The notes: generated from the letters alone by a model not told the origin. 64,000 nucleotides of DNA from Hanleya hanleyi (GCA_036873755.1 JAVTVY010018894.1:1-64000); one strand, 5' to 3'; shown: positions 36,296-46,975, numbered from the stretch's first letter. Numbers and translations are program-made.

Positions 36296-37194
36296 TTTTT
36301 CGGGGGGGGGGGATGTGTAGGGAACCGTCTGAAATTCCAAAATTCTCCAGAGTAGTTCTCCCGATCACATCTTCAGTAGCTCCATGTATTGGCCGTGTTT
36401 ACTTTTGAAACACTAGAATATGCGATCATCTTCTCCATAAAGATCGTTCTGTCTAATCAACGAACAACACAATAGTTTGTGTTCATAAAGCATTGCAGCT
36501 TTTCACTTGGCTGGGTGTGTTTTGCTGACAAATTCATCGGCGAATTATTTTCGAAGCAACGTGGTGGAAATTTCATTAAAGAACGCCGATTGCATTTTTT
36601 TTTTTTTTTTTTTTTTTTTTTGTTTAGCGCTCATGAGTCGGTTTTATTGCGAGATATGCTATCACTTTCAAAGTTCTCCGGAGCGCCGAATGGGTCAAAT
36701 CAAGTTAAAAATTCCCAAATTGTCCGGGGCAACCCTCTCTCTGTCCCACCTCTAACCCAGAAACTCTGGCTGTGATAGGTGAATATAGGTATAGGGCGTG
36801 GCATTCCTATCACAGCCCAGATCGCGCCTAGGTTAAATTTTAGCGAGAAAGAATCGTCTCGCGAAAAGTGACTTTTCGCTGACGAAAATAACGAAACGGG
36901 AGAGAAAAAATATACAGTTTGACTGCCCTGAGCTTCTGTGTCCATGTAGGCCTACCATCAATCACCATTTTGATGCTGACAAAATGTGGCCAAATGTGTG
37001 AGGAAAAACCCTGCATTGATTTTAACGTTTTCGCGCCTTTCTGGCATCTTGCGAGAATATGACCTTCGCCATTTTGATCTCGTGACCGTTCTGATCACGT
37101 GAAGAAACACACGTTGCTTATTGGTTTCTTGATGACGTGAATCAAAAGGTCACCCCCATTCTGCGCATGTCCCTGTAAACTATGAAGAAAGAAA
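36296..37194. other. Non-coding, simple runs and a small inverted repeat
   Basis: There is a G-run at 36,302-36,310, a T-run at 36,595-36,621, and the inverted repeat GCTGTGATAGG / CCTATCACAGC at about 36,769 and 36,808. No gene was recognised. Confidence 0.55.
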
Positions 37195-38312
37195 AACAAC
37201 GGTTTTGCTGACAAAATTCGTGTTTGATGGCAAAATCACTCTAATTAAAGGAGTCATTAGGTGGTTGTTATAGCGCTGGAGATGCTAAATCATATTATTC
37301 ATTCGATAAAATGCTTTTTGTGCCTCTGCCTCAATTCTCCATGTCGTGTGCAGTTAAAGATCTCGGGCGACTGACGTCTTATTTATTTTTCTCCTTTTCG
37401 GTCTGTATATGTGACTCGGGATGAGGGGTCAGCAACAACAACCAAAAAAAAAGAGACTCCCTCAGCCGATGTTTTCGGGTTATCCCCTCCCCCCCCCAAC
37501 AATAGTCAAGTCGCTCCGACGCGCCTACAGCCAGGAATCGTTCACAGCGAAAAGGGATGCGTGTTCACATGGCAATAACTTTGTCGAACGGTAGACTTAG
37601 AGACACACCCGCCATTGCATGTAACGACTAGAGTCATAGTGAATAAGAAAGGTGAAAGCTCATGTGCTCGTGATGATGACATGTCCGTTTACATTTCGTC
37701 AAACCGTTTTAATTCCTTCCAACACGACTGCGAAGCTGCAGCCAATCAGAAACACATGAAATTTGCCAATCGAAATTCCCACTGTCGGCTATCCAGTAAC
37801 CAACCACCCAAATAGGTGATCGAGAAATGAACATAGAGCGCACTGGAGAGAAAAAAAACACTTTGATCTTGGCGTGGGCGATGCCTGTGATACATTCCAA
37901 CAACAAGGATTCAAATACGAACTGAGATTTCGTTAAATTCCACTGCGACTCAAAATGATGCCTGAAAACACGCTGCCAAAACACAAGTAACCCGAGTACG
38001 CGATTCACATTGGCCAGAATAGTTACACTGGACGAGTTCAAAAACATGGAAAATGTGGGGGTGTAATGTCCCAAAACAGGATAACATATAGACATACAAC
38101 AGTGTGCTGGATATACGGCACCTCCCCCACCCTCTTTTTTTAGAAAGAGAAAAGAGACAACGGTCTCATAATGTTCCGTAATGAACTAGAACAAATGCTT
38201 AATCCAATATCAGAACACACGCTTCCCAACAGGTGATAGTGAACTGGCAGTCGTATAAATGTTTGTTCTGTGCACAGTGAAGATTGAGCTTGATCAGTGA
38301 CACTGTGATAAA
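37195..38312. repeat. Segmental duplication copy 2, left half (SD2a)
   Basis: It matches 6,885-7,985 and then stops exactly at the Polinton left end (GATAAA at 38,307-38,312). A minus-strand frame (37,709-38,095) has an open counterpart in SD1 (7,447-7,797). The two differ by compensating indels and resemble no family, so I do not call a gene. Confidence 0.85.
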
Positions 38313-38396
38313 AGTAGTGGTCATAGCGTAAATGGAGTAACATTTCTTTCGGATGTAACTATGACGTCACAGGGGTCACTGAAGTCAAGTGTGGCA

Positions 38397-38715
38397 CCAA
38401 GATGGCGGCCATGTTGTACAAGATGGCGGTGTACAAGATGGCGGCATTGGCGGCCATGTTGTACAAGATGGCGGTGTACAACATGGCGGCTTGGCGGCCA
38501 TGTTGTACAAGATGGCGGTGTACAAGATGGCGGCATTGGCGGCCATGTTGTACAAGATGGCGGTGTACAACATGGCGGCTTGGCGGCCATGTTGTACAAG
38601 ATGGCGGTGTACAAGATGGCGGCTTGGCGGCCATGTTGTACAAGATGGCGGTGTACAAGATGGCGGCATTGGCGGCCATGTTGTACAAGATGGCGGTGTA
38701 CAACATGGCGGCATG
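38397..38715 (+). repeat. YY1-motif minisatellite, left
   Basis: The unit is CAAGATGGCGGTGTACAAGA followed by TGGCGGCATTGGCGGCCATG and TTGTA; alternate units read CAACATGGCGGCTTGGCGGC. AAGATGGCGGC matches the core recognition sequence described for YY1. Open frames in all six phases are repeat translations. Confidence 0.9.
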
Positions 38716-38724
38716 AGAAAAACG

Positions 38725-38733
38725 TATAAAAAG
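38725..38733 (+). promoter_or_regulatory. TATA box in the left TIR
   Basis: CGTATAAAAAGAGG sits between the minisatellite and the CCTG tract, with a likely start near TTCATTGCAC (38,760). The same sequence in the right TIR faces inward toward polB. Here it drives only a truncated polB start. Confidence 0.6.
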
Positions 38734-38899
38734 AGGTGATTTTTAGTGGATTGGGTGTATTCATTGCACTACCTTGCGGAGCTCTCTGACTTACCTGACC
38801 TGCCTGCCTGCCTCACCAGCCTGCCTGCCTGCCTGCCCGCCTGACCTGCCTGCCTGCCTGCCTGCCTGACCAGCCTGCTTGCCTGCCTGACCAGCGTGT

Positions 38900-39088
38900 T
38901 TGTACGAGAGGAGGACAGAAAGCATGAGACGTGGAGAAGATTTTCCATGGGACCCAGCAGCACCTCCGGTTGAAGTCTTGCCTGAAGACGAGCGTGTGAG
39001 GGACATTTATCAACGACACTGGGCTACCATACGCCATTGTTTTCACCGTGACCGTCGTCTATTGGACTTGTATAACTTTCGAAGGTGA
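38900..39088 (+). pseudogene. PolB N-terminal fragment copied in the left TIR
   Basis: Sixty-two codons nearly identical to the start of polB at 46,975 (RRGEDFPWDPAAPPVEVLPE, then DIYQRHW and FHRDRRLLDLYNF), ending in TGA just after the inverted repeat stops. It is an untranslatable-by-design remnant of the TIR extending into the gene. The more likely original start is the internal Met at 38,924. Confidence 0.85.
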
Positions 39089-39324
39089 ACGCCATTGTGG
39101 AAAACGCCCACAGACAGGTCAGAACATGCATTCATATGATGTTCACGCGTAATAAAAAGATTGATCTGTAATCTGTGTTGTTGTTGTTGCTCTCTTTTTT
39201 GGACTAACCCATCAGAATAGTACGTATCACGGACTACACCCGACGTCTAGGCGCGCATGTGTGCCATGGTCTATAAAACACGTCCCTCGGAATCCCACAC
39301 CTTCATTTCTACGGTTGCAGAGCC
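39089..39324 (+). promoter_or_regulatory. Intergenic stretch with polyA signal and TATA box
   Basis: AATAAAAAG near 39,151 could end transcripts from the TIR. CTATAAAACACG near 39,272 precedes the ATG at 39,325 by about 50 nt with a likely start around TTCATTTC. A short open stretch before the polyA signal may be the tail of a deleted gene. Confidence 0.5.
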
Positions 39325-39651
39325 ATGGCGGAGATCCAGCCCTATGCGACTCGCATTTTACAGCATGCCACCGTGGTGAATTCATTCACGGGTTACCGAG
39401 CAGTGGTCCGGTCCATGTTTGCAGATGGCGACGACAACGAGGAACGACGCCAGATCCTGAACGAGTTCACAGAAGCGGTCCTCCACAGAGTGCACTCGAT
39501 GGAGAGGCGTGCCATCACTCACCACTACTGGACTATGACGGCCATCCTTGATGCTCGCGCTATGGACCAGGAGCGCTCACGCCGGAACCAGCGCCGGCTG
39601 GTTGGCCTCACACTAGTCTGTGCCCTATTGATCCTGGCGCTGTGGTATTGA
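39325..39651 (+). CDS. Tail-anchored helical protein (108 aa), Polinton-encoded
   Basis: The N-terminal 85 residues are charged and probably helical. The C-terminus has a basic patch (RSRRNQRRL) and then a 17-residue hydrophobic segment (92-108) that ends the protein. This is the layout of tail-anchored membrane proteins. It is preceded by its own TATA box. Small tail-anchored proteins can act on host membranes or apoptosis, but the length is well below a full Bcl-2 fold and I see no BH motif, so the function is unknown. The frame is intact. Confidence 0.65.
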   Translation: MAEIQPYATRILQHATVVNSFTGYRAVVRSMFADGDDNEERRQILNEFTEAVLHRVHSMERRAITHHYWTMTAILDARAMDQERSRRNQRRLVGLTLVCALLILALWY

Positions 39652-39679
39652 CACTATACATACGAGGGTCAGACACAGT

Positions 39680-40555
39680 GTGTGTCATTCTTCGTTCGTC
39701 ATGGGGTCAAGCATATCACTCATCCTACGAGCCATCCTGCCCCTTACACTCCAGGTGGGGTTACACGTCTATGAAGATAAAGTCACCCTTGTGGAAGACC
39801 GCGGAGATATTTGCTGGGCGCCCGCTGAGACCGTATCGAATGCGGTGACGCTACCTCGTGACAGCTGGACCAAATTTAAACGGGTGTTGAGCGGCGAGCT
39901 CGACGGACACCTCATCCACATAGACAATGCCATCTACGTATACCGTGCAACCTTCTTCCCACGCCTGGGCCGCTACCAAGACCCTACGCGAGGCTTTGCC
40001 CTAGTCCCCGATCTGTGGACAGCCTTGGAGAAAGTGGTGCCTATTGTGGACCAGCTGTTTACACCGGACGAGCGTGTTTTCTACACCGGACGAGCGGTAC
40101 ATCGAGCCTATCATCGGAGTATAGAGAGAGCCCCCATTACCGTGACCCAACGCAATGAAGCCCAAGTCCGGCGTGTCTTGTACCCCAGGCCATCGCAGCG
40201 AACGACGAAGGCGGTGTACAAGGTCGGAGACGCTGTACGGATCAGTAAAGTCAAGGGCAAGTTCGAAAAAAGTTACTTGCCCAACTGGAGCGATGAGCAC
40301 TTCCTGTTAAATCGTCGCCTACCCCGACAGCGGCGAGTCTATGAACTGGAAGATCTCCAAGGGAAAACGTTGCTGGGGACATTTTACGAGACGGAGTTAC
40401 AGCCTGTTGTAAAAACACAGCAAGACTACTACACGGTGGAGCAGATTTTGAAAACGGAACGTCGACGTGGCAAACTATTTCATTTCGTGAAATGGCAAGG
40501 CTGGCCCAGTTCCTTCAATTCCTGGGTTGCTGCCAACCAGGTGAAACGACTATAA
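39680..40555 (+). pseudogene. Integrase C-terminus fused to an unknown N-terminal region
   Basis: The frame reads 291 codons; the better start is the ATG at 39,701. Residues to about 140 (hydrophobic start, then VYEDKVTLVEDRGDICWAPA) belong to no family I recognise. From about 142 it is clearly Polinton/retroviral-type integrase: HRAYHRSIERAP, an SH3-like segment KVGDAVRISKVKGKFEKSYL, then a C-terminal chromodomain (251-291; YTVEQILKTERRRGKLFHFV, KWQGW). The zinc and DDE catalytic parts are gone, so it cannot integrate DNA. A 14-bp direct repeat ACACCGGACGAGCG (40,061 and 40,083) lies exactly at the fusion and may mark the deletion. Confidence 0.8.
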
Positions 40556-40605
40556 AGCCAGACACCACTGCCGTCCTTCTTCATTCCACGTCCGACCACA
40601 GTGCT

Positions 40606-41190
40606 ATGGACAAACAGCAGCTGCCTCTGAACACAGCGTCTCCCAAGACGCGCAAAGCACAAGTGGGCTTTGGGGTGCTATTGCTAACCCTGCTGAGTGT
40701 GTTGTACGGAGGTGTGTTTTACGACGTAGCCTATGTCAGCACGTTACTTAACCAACTGAGAACACCAGCCACCAGTGAAACCAGTCTACAGCGAGCACCA
40801 GTCGTATCGAGCCCAGTCACCACCACCACACCCCCTGTACAAGCCACAACGAGCTCCACACCAAGCTCTACACCTACACCAAGTACGCCCACTACGTCTG
40901 AACACCCACCGGATTTCATCCCTCACAGTGAACCGACAACGACGACCCACGTTGTACCCACCCCCATCATCATCCCTCGCAGTGAACAGACAACGACGAC
41001 CGACGTTGTACCCACTACCACTCCAGTTCACTCGTACCAAATTTACAAGAGCGGGTTACCACGACAACGGATACACCTCGAACCATGGACCCCCGTTGGC
41101 AGCATCCCTTCACGTGTCTCATCGCAGGATCGACGGGTTCCGGCAAAACGCACTTCGTCAGGAAGCTCCTTCAACACGCCGACAGCATGA
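40606..41190 (+). CDS. Membrane protein with Thr/Pro/Ser-rich stalk (194 aa)
   Basis: The start at 40,606 was chosen because the longer frame overlaps the integrase tail. A positively charged N-terminus precedes a single hydrophobic segment at about residues 20-39. The remainder is a low-complexity Thr/Ser/Pro region with an internal repeat (SEPTTTTHVVPTP / SEQTTTTDVVPTT). This is the layout of a type II membrane protein with a mucin-like ectodomain, suggesting heavy O-glycosylation. Its last 106 bp overlap the ATPase gene in another frame. It could be a virion surface or fibre-like protein, but no homology is visible. Confidence 0.55.
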   Translation: MDKQQLPLNTASPKTRKAQVGFGVLLLTLLSVLYGGVFYDVAYVSTLLNQLRTPATSETSLQRAPVVSSPVTTTTPPVQATTSSTPSSTPTPSTPTTSEHPPDFIPHSEPTTTTHVVPTPIIIPRSEQTTTTDVVPTTTPVHSYQIYKSGLPRQRIHLEPWTPVGSIPSRVSSQDRRVPAKRTSSGSSFNTPTA

Positions 41191-41753
41191 TCACCCCACC
41201 TATTGCCCGAATCGCGTGGTGTTACGGAGAATGGCAGGAAGCGTATGCAGCAATGCCCCACATCACGTTCGTGGACGGCCTACCCAACCTGGCCGATTTG
41301 GAACCCGACACCTTGGTGGTTCTGGATGATCTCATGGCGGAGACGGATGCGCGGGTGACCCAACTCTTTACCAGAGGCAGCCATCATCGACGGCTCAGCA
41401 TCATCTACATTAAGTAGAATCTGTTCAGTAAAAACAAAGAACATCGGAACATCAGCTTAAATGCCCACTACCTGGTGGTCTTCAAAAACCCGAGAGATAC
41501 CACTCAACTGCTGCACCTGGCGAAACAGATATATCCCGGCCGCACACCGTTTGCGTTGGAAGCCTTTAAAGATGCCACAACCCCTCAGCACGGGTATATG
41601 CTCTTCGACCTCAAGCAAGCCACCCCGACCACCTTCGACTACGGACCGGCATCTTTCCCGGAGAGGCCCACCACATGTACATGCAAAAATAATGTAAACA
41701 CACCCACAGTGGCTCCCCCGGCTGGGGTCTGTGTGTTTGATGAAGGGGAATAA
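41085..41753 (+). pseudogene. Packaging ATPase (FtsK/HerA type), interrupted by TAG
   Basis: The A32-like genome-packaging ATPase conserved in Polintons and related viruses. Walker A GSTGSGKT is at residues 15-22 and the Walker B-type strand LVVLDD at 77-82. An in-frame TAG at codon 111 (41,415-41,417) splits the frame; the same phase then stays open to a stop at 41,751. Total length is 222 sense-length codons, close to the family size, so a single nonsense change is the only break seen. It overlaps the 3' end of the upstream membrane-protein gene. AATAAAAAG follows at about 41,753. Confidence 0.88.
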
Positions 41754-41843
41754 TAAAAAGAATGAATACCACAGCAGGGTTGACTTTGTCTCTGAGGTAG
41801 ATAAAAAGAGCAGCGTTGTGAGTTCTGGCATTAGTTGTACAGG

Positions 41844-42185
41844 ATGTCTGCGCGAGTACGGAAGCACGCTCCGACGCTCCGTGTATCGAAGACGGCCCCA
41901 CCCGAGTTAGTCCGAACCATTGTACGCGGTGCGGACCCTGACCTTGTACGCTGTATGTGCGAGATCGGGTACAACCTGTTAAAAGGCAACGTACCACTCA
42001 CTCCGGCTCAGAAGACCAAGTTGGCCAAGCATAAGACAGGTCTCCGAACCCTAGTCCACAAGCGGGTCCCTCAAACACAAAAGAAAAAGGTGTTACAGAA
42101 AGGCGGCTTTCTCGGGGCCATCTTAGCACCGTTGGCCGCTTCTGTGTTGGGTCCAGTATTGGATGGACTCTTCGGCCGACAATGA
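41844..42185 (+). CDS. pX-like basic virion core protein (113 aa)
   Basis: The first ATG with good context is at 41,844. The body is basic (KHAPTLRVSK, QKKKVLQK). The C-terminus holds a glycine-hydrophobic segment GGFLGAILAPLAASVLGPVL. This layout resembles the small adenovirus pX/mu-like core proteins reported from Polintons and adintoviruses, where the Gly-Gly site is cut by the viral protease and the hydrophobic tail is membrane-active. It sits between the ATPase and capsid remnants, as expected. The frame is intact. Assignment by motif only. Confidence 0.6.
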   Translation: MSARVRKHAPTLRVSKTAPPELVRTIVRGADPDLVRCMCEIGYNLLKGNVPLTPAQKTKLAKHKTGLRTLVHKRVPQTQKKKVLQKGGFLGAILAPLAASVLGPVLDGLFGRQ

Positions 42186-42718
42186 ACCACACGAAAAAAA
42201 TGGTCCTCGTCGAACCACGATTCCTGCAAAACCTCCAATCACCCTACCCTGTCCCACCTACGGTGAAGACCATAAACACCCTCGATGGAGAGATGCAACA
42301 GATCCAACATGGCGGATTAGCCACCATTAGCCGCCATGTTCCAACATGGCAATCAAATTCCAGCCCGTCCATTACAACCGGATTTTGGTAACCAAAACTA
42401 TGTGCGGACCTACCTGAACCTGTTTACAGCCACAGGACAAAACAACCAGGACGAAGGCAATACCATTTGGTGAAATTCATGGACGTCTCTACTACAGTGT
42501 GGCGTTCGAATACTCAAAGATTACAAGGACCCTTGAGTAGTGTGTGCGGACAGTACTGTGTGTTTTATCTTACTCACCGGAGTAGAGGACATTCTATGCC
42601 CACCATTGTACACATGTTTGATGATTATTGTCAAGCCGAAGACCGTGATGTCCTCGTCTATGACTGGACGGCCTCTCGTTTTAATGTGCATGCTCCATTT
42701 CTCTGGTTAACTTAAATG
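42182..42718 (+). pseudogene. Collapsed capsid and protease remnants
   Basis: Three scraps lie end to end in different frames. (1) 42,182-42,391: the N-terminus of a small Polinton protein (MNHTKKMVLVEPRFL, then TLDGEMQQI), losing similarity at a palindromic AACATGGCGGATTAGC stretch. (2) About 42,355-42,471: a segment reading YVRTYLNLFTATGQ, similar to a Polinton capsid-type protein. (3) 42,467-42,718: the C-terminal part of an adenain/Ulp1-like cysteine protease with the nucleophile motif VCGQYC, but without the upstream His/Asp part. The main and minor capsid genes have been lost between these scars. Confidence 0.65.
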
Positions 42719-42934
42719 CACTGCGCGCAGTACTTGTTTTTTATTATTATCACGTTATTGTTATGACGTTGTTGTTCTGACGTTCATTGATGTTGAATAG
42801 AAAATCATGAAAAAAAAACAAAAAATGATGGTTTTGACTTTTTTTTTATTTAATTCAACAAGAAGGGTTACACTATATACAAATAGAATACAGGTGGTAT
42901 GTACAAATAGTATGTATAAGGTACAAAAAAATTC
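42719..42934. terminator. Convergent 3' region with polyA signals
   Basis: Minus-strand AATAAAAAACA near 42,740 and AAATAAAAAAAAAG near 42,848 could end polB transcripts. The stretch is T/A-rich and lies between convergent gene sets. A T7 run just 3' of the tRNA (plus 42,925-42,931) suits RNA polymerase III termination. Confidence 0.5.
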
Positions 42935-42935
42935 T

Positions 42936-43019
42936 GTCAGGAGTAGGATTCGAACCTACGCCAGCTCTTCGCCGACCAGCACTTAATACCGGCGCCTTAG
43001 ACCACTTGGCCATCCTGAC
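42936..43019 (-). tRNA. tRNA-Leu(UAA)
   Basis: On the minus strand, acceptor stem GTCAGGA pairs perfectly with TCCTGAC. The D-arm is GCC-AAGTGGTCTAA-GGC, containing an A-box-like TGGCCAAGTGG. The anticodon arm CCGGT-ATTAAGT-GCTGG places TAA as anticodon. A long variable arm, typical of class II tRNAs, follows. The T-arm GTAGG-TTCGAAT-CCTAC holds a consensus B box, and a T-run sits just beyond the 3' end. It lies 49 bp after the polB stop, inside the Polinton. It appears functional, unlike the neighbouring coding genes. Confidence 0.92.
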
Positions 43020-43068
43020 TTTTACAGTTTTTTAACTCGTGTATAAACAGTTATAGTGTGTGTTCCGT

Positions 43069-46000
43069 TCACAAGTCCAAGTAAGTAGTGCTCACACCAT
43101 CGGCAAAGACTTTCCGTTTCGGATAAAAGAAAGTAAAGGCGTCTCGTTGCTGGATGTACGTCCGCATCTGGTCCCCCACCCGAAATCCTCGGTTAGTGCC
43201 ACTCGCACTGGCCTGGCTTTGCAGCACGTTCAAGTACAAGGCTTTGTCGATGTTGGGATCGCGCCGGCTCACCCCTTTGCAGCTAAACTTATTTTCGTCT
43301 CCATCGTAACAGTAATACGTCTTGGAGGAGAGAGCAATCATAGCATCCCCACTCCACTCCAGCTTGAAGAGCCCGGGCGTACGCTTATCATACTGGTAAT
43401 GGTGACGTCGAGGTAACCACTGGTCGCGTTCAACCTCATACTGGGCCCGTGACTCCGGTTTCACCAGGGACTCCCAATCCGCATTAGAGACGGCCATGTA
43501 GGCCGAGTCCGTATCCATCTCCATGAGTTGCCAGTCTGATGGATTAAAATACACACCCATGAAATCATAGAGAAACTGCAGCATTCTCAGCTTGGCCACC
43601 TGGTATACCATACATCCAATCTGCAGGGGTAGGTTGTAACGGATAGTCTTTTTAGCTAAAGTGATTTCATACGTGTCGTCATCGATGACCTCTACGGACC
43701 GAAACAGAGGAGAATTCACTTTTTTGCGGGCTTGGGCAGTAGTACAAATGTTCACGTTCACGTGCTTATCCTGGTTGGTGACCGTTTTTCCCATAATAGC
43801 CATTGCCCGTCAATTTCCACGATTCATCGATGATGGCCTTACTCGGGTCTTGATCACCTTGACGACGGGCAGACGTCACAATGTCGGCATTCTCCGCAAA
43901 ACAGGCGTGCTGTACCACTTGATATATTTTCGTAATTTCCAGACCGTGGCTCATGTACCACTGCAGCAGCGGAGTGCCCAGCAAGATTTTTTCTGCCCAC
44001 ATACTACCAATCAACATGCGTCGAGGTTCAGGCAAACACTCGTGTTGCTCCGCATGGGCCCCCATGGTGTCTTCAATATCATCTCGACCCACCAGCGTGT
44101 TCTTAAAGATGGGAGGGCACTGGGCGAAGAGAGGCTTGAGAGTGTCGGGAACATGCAAATCACATTCGACAAAGCCGTAGAGGTCCCCAGAACGAATGGC
44201 GTCGAACATCTGTGGTAGACTCAGGAGTCGCCGACGACTCAACGGGTACTCGCGCTCTTTTAGGAAACGCCGTAATTGAGGCATGGCCTGGCACATGGTG
44301 TGAAATTCACACTCCCGCATTTCGATCAGATGGTAGCCTCTCTCTTTCACATAATCACCGTTCTCCACCACTTCTTCCGGTAATTCTTCGGGTGTTTTTC
44401 CACGTCGTTCGTTGAAGCGTCCAGCGCTGAAATGGCATCCGTGGCCGTGCCAATAGCAACCGTAAAATTGGAATACGGTCGGTGTCCTAGACACCATGGC
44501 AAACCCATCGACGGGGAGTCGACGATCTCCTATGCGCTTCTCTGTGGCGTTGGTCTGATGGCGTATAGTAACGCCCCGTCGATAGGCTTCCCAATCCAAC
44601 CACTGGTCAGCCAGATGCTTGTAAGAAGCGCGTTGCGGTGTAAAATGCTGGCCTTCCGCCAACCAACGTGTATAATGTCCACTGGGCATAGGTTGGGCGA
44701 GAGACCACAGGTACAAGGCATTGGCATCGAAACCGATGATTTCAGCACAGGGTTTTCCACCGGGGAGAGTAGTGACGTGCTTCTCGTGATAACGGTGAAA
44801 AATAAGACTCGGTCCACCCACAATGTTCTGCTTTAGACAATCATGCATGTCCGCATCTTTTTGCTGTATCAGCGAGAAGTACGTAGGACACGCCTGAAAA
44901 AGATGGCGAAGCGCCAGACCCGGTAAACTCAAGCACTCCTTGAAGATGTCGACGTGCATCTCACGACGAAACAGTTGAACCATTTTCTCAGCCGCTTCCA
45001 GGAAAGGAACCACATCTAAGTTATTATACCATATCAGGAAATCTCGCAAGGTCTGCATGTGTTGGTCGTTCCATACCTGCTCTAGTTCCCGGTACGTGTC
45101 TTCCGGACATTCCACTTGCTTCAAATCGTCAAAGAAGGCGTCCCGGGGTGGCAACTGCGTTTCCTGCAAACGGTCGAGCGTCGTAATATACGTGTAAGGG
45201 AACCTCCCTTTCGTTTGTGCAGTCATACGCCTTCACCCACTGATCATAACTATAATTAGGAGCTAAGTAGTTCCGTACATCCAGGAAACGGAGTGATGTG
45301 GTAGTAAGGGCCATATGATTATTGATCTTCTTGATGACGGACTTGATGGTATTCGCCTGGGCAAAGTAAGGGTAGAGAAATTCCTTCACCATGTTCAAGT
45401 CATAGCGCCCCGAGTTGAAACCGAGCACCGGTAACTGGCCTAGGTATTGTAGGAAGCGCGCTTTCAATTTCTCCGCATACGGTTTGGGTAAAGGCACATC
45501 CTGCGACTGCATGGGCTCCGACTGCGACTCCAACTCCGACTCGGACTCTTCATCATCACTAAACGATACACCCGGTATAGGAATCCGATCGTCCAGTTGG
45601 TCCAGTACGTGCTGGAACTTGGACACCAACAATTCCGTACTGGCCGCACTGACTTCCTCTAAATACTCCATCATGCGGGTGATCAACTCATGGGAATCGC
45701 CGGTAGACACGAAACAGACCGGTGCAGCGTCATAGCCAGGTACGTTGCTGGAAATACTCACACTGAGGGGAATATGGCGCTGCGTCCACTGCGTTTTAGC
45801 TGAAAACAGGTCCATGGGCTCCAACAGGGCCTCAAAATCATAACACGCCCGGTAGGGAAAATAACGTTCCGCCTCCGGTATGATGAGACCCTCATCGGCC
45901 AGTTCCTCGAAAATAGTAGGCGTATTATGATACACACCACCAGGATATACTCGCTTTACAGCGTTCGTACAGATTTTCTCGTGTCGATGTAAGTCGGTGG

Positions 46001-46975
46001 AACGGTGAAACACCCGATGGCATTGGGCGCAACTGTAAGACTGGGCGTACTGCCTCATATTGTAGATCAGCGAAAAATGACTCACGCCATTGTAATCGAA
46101 AACATTGACTTTCATAGTAGAAGCATACCGTTCTGTTGAACGACGAACCAATTCAGCCACAAATGTATCATCCTCGCATCGTAATCGGTATACAAAGATA
46201 TTGATGTTGAACAGTGTTTCCACGTCATCCAAATTCTTGAAAGGCACTCCACGGAAGTGCCGCTCATCCAAGTCTTGCTGCTCTAAGTACTGTTCCCAAT
46301 AGTCATTGGCCACTTTGTCACAAGCCTTGGGATTACACTCGTCCACATGCACGGCCAAACACCGAAACAAACATTTCCGGTCTTTGTAGGGTCCATGTAC
46401 CCTTACCGTTAATGCATACAGTCCGGGTCGATGAAGCAGCCAAGGAGGGAGTAGTACAGGAGCACCGATAGGATGATCTCTCATTTTCGTGACGAAAAAT
46501 GTGACGTTGGTCACCATTTCCACAAGCCATTTGGTATTGGGGCGTTGCAACCGGGCCCATTCCAATGGATCCAACGTAGTCAATTGGTGGAGGAGTGGCT
46601 CCAGGGAAATGGCATCCGTCACCGTGAACGGCTGTCAAACACATAGGTATTATTGCTGGGATAATAATACCGCACCTGGTCAGTCTCCTTGTGCCGTAAA
46701 ATATACCCGAATGTCATATTCAACTTGAACGCTGTCACCTGGTCTGTGAAAATGTTCTCAGCATAAGTAGACAGATAGGTGAGGTCCTGCAGTCGAAAGT
46801 TATACAAGTCCAATAGACGACGGTCACGGTGAAAACAATGGCGTATGGTAACCCAGTGTCGTTGATAAATGTCCCTCACACGCTCGTCTTCAGGCAAGAC
46901 TTCAACCGGAGGTGCTGCTGGGTCCCATGGAAAATCTTCTCCACGTCTCATGCTTTCTGTCCTCCTCTCGTCCAA
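43069..46975 (-). pseudogene. polB: Protein-primed DNA polymerase B, three frameshifts
   Basis: Four overlapping frames in order: 46,975-46,619 (N-terminal domain), 46,622-45,129, 45,226-43,766 and 43,803-43,069. Together they cover about 1,300 codons, normal for Polinton PolB. Landmarks: RPNTKWLVEMVTNVTFF and CLFRCLAVHVDE near the N-terminus; a zinc-finger-like CAQCHRVFHRSTDLHRHEKIC segment (part of 198-218 of frame 2); exonuclease motifs YDFEA and GFNSGRYDLN; polymerase motif A FDANALYLW; motif B KLTGNGYYGK; motif C MEMDTDSAY. All catalytic motifs remain, but frame changes near 46,620, 45,210 and 43,790 disable the gene. It replicates the element from a terminal protein primer in intact relatives. 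Confidence 0.93.

Larger units (their letters stand above)
38313..39083 (+). repeat. Polinton left terminal inverted repeat (771 bp)
   Basis: Order inward: terminal 85 bp, an array of about seven 44-45-bp units (38,397-38,715), a TATA box, a CCTG-repeat tract (38,797-38,895), then the first 59 or so codons of polB. It matches 46,797-48,347 inverted, and homology ends within the polB reading frame at ...TATAACTTTCG. The right copy is longer because its 44-45-bp array is expanded. Confidence 0.93.
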
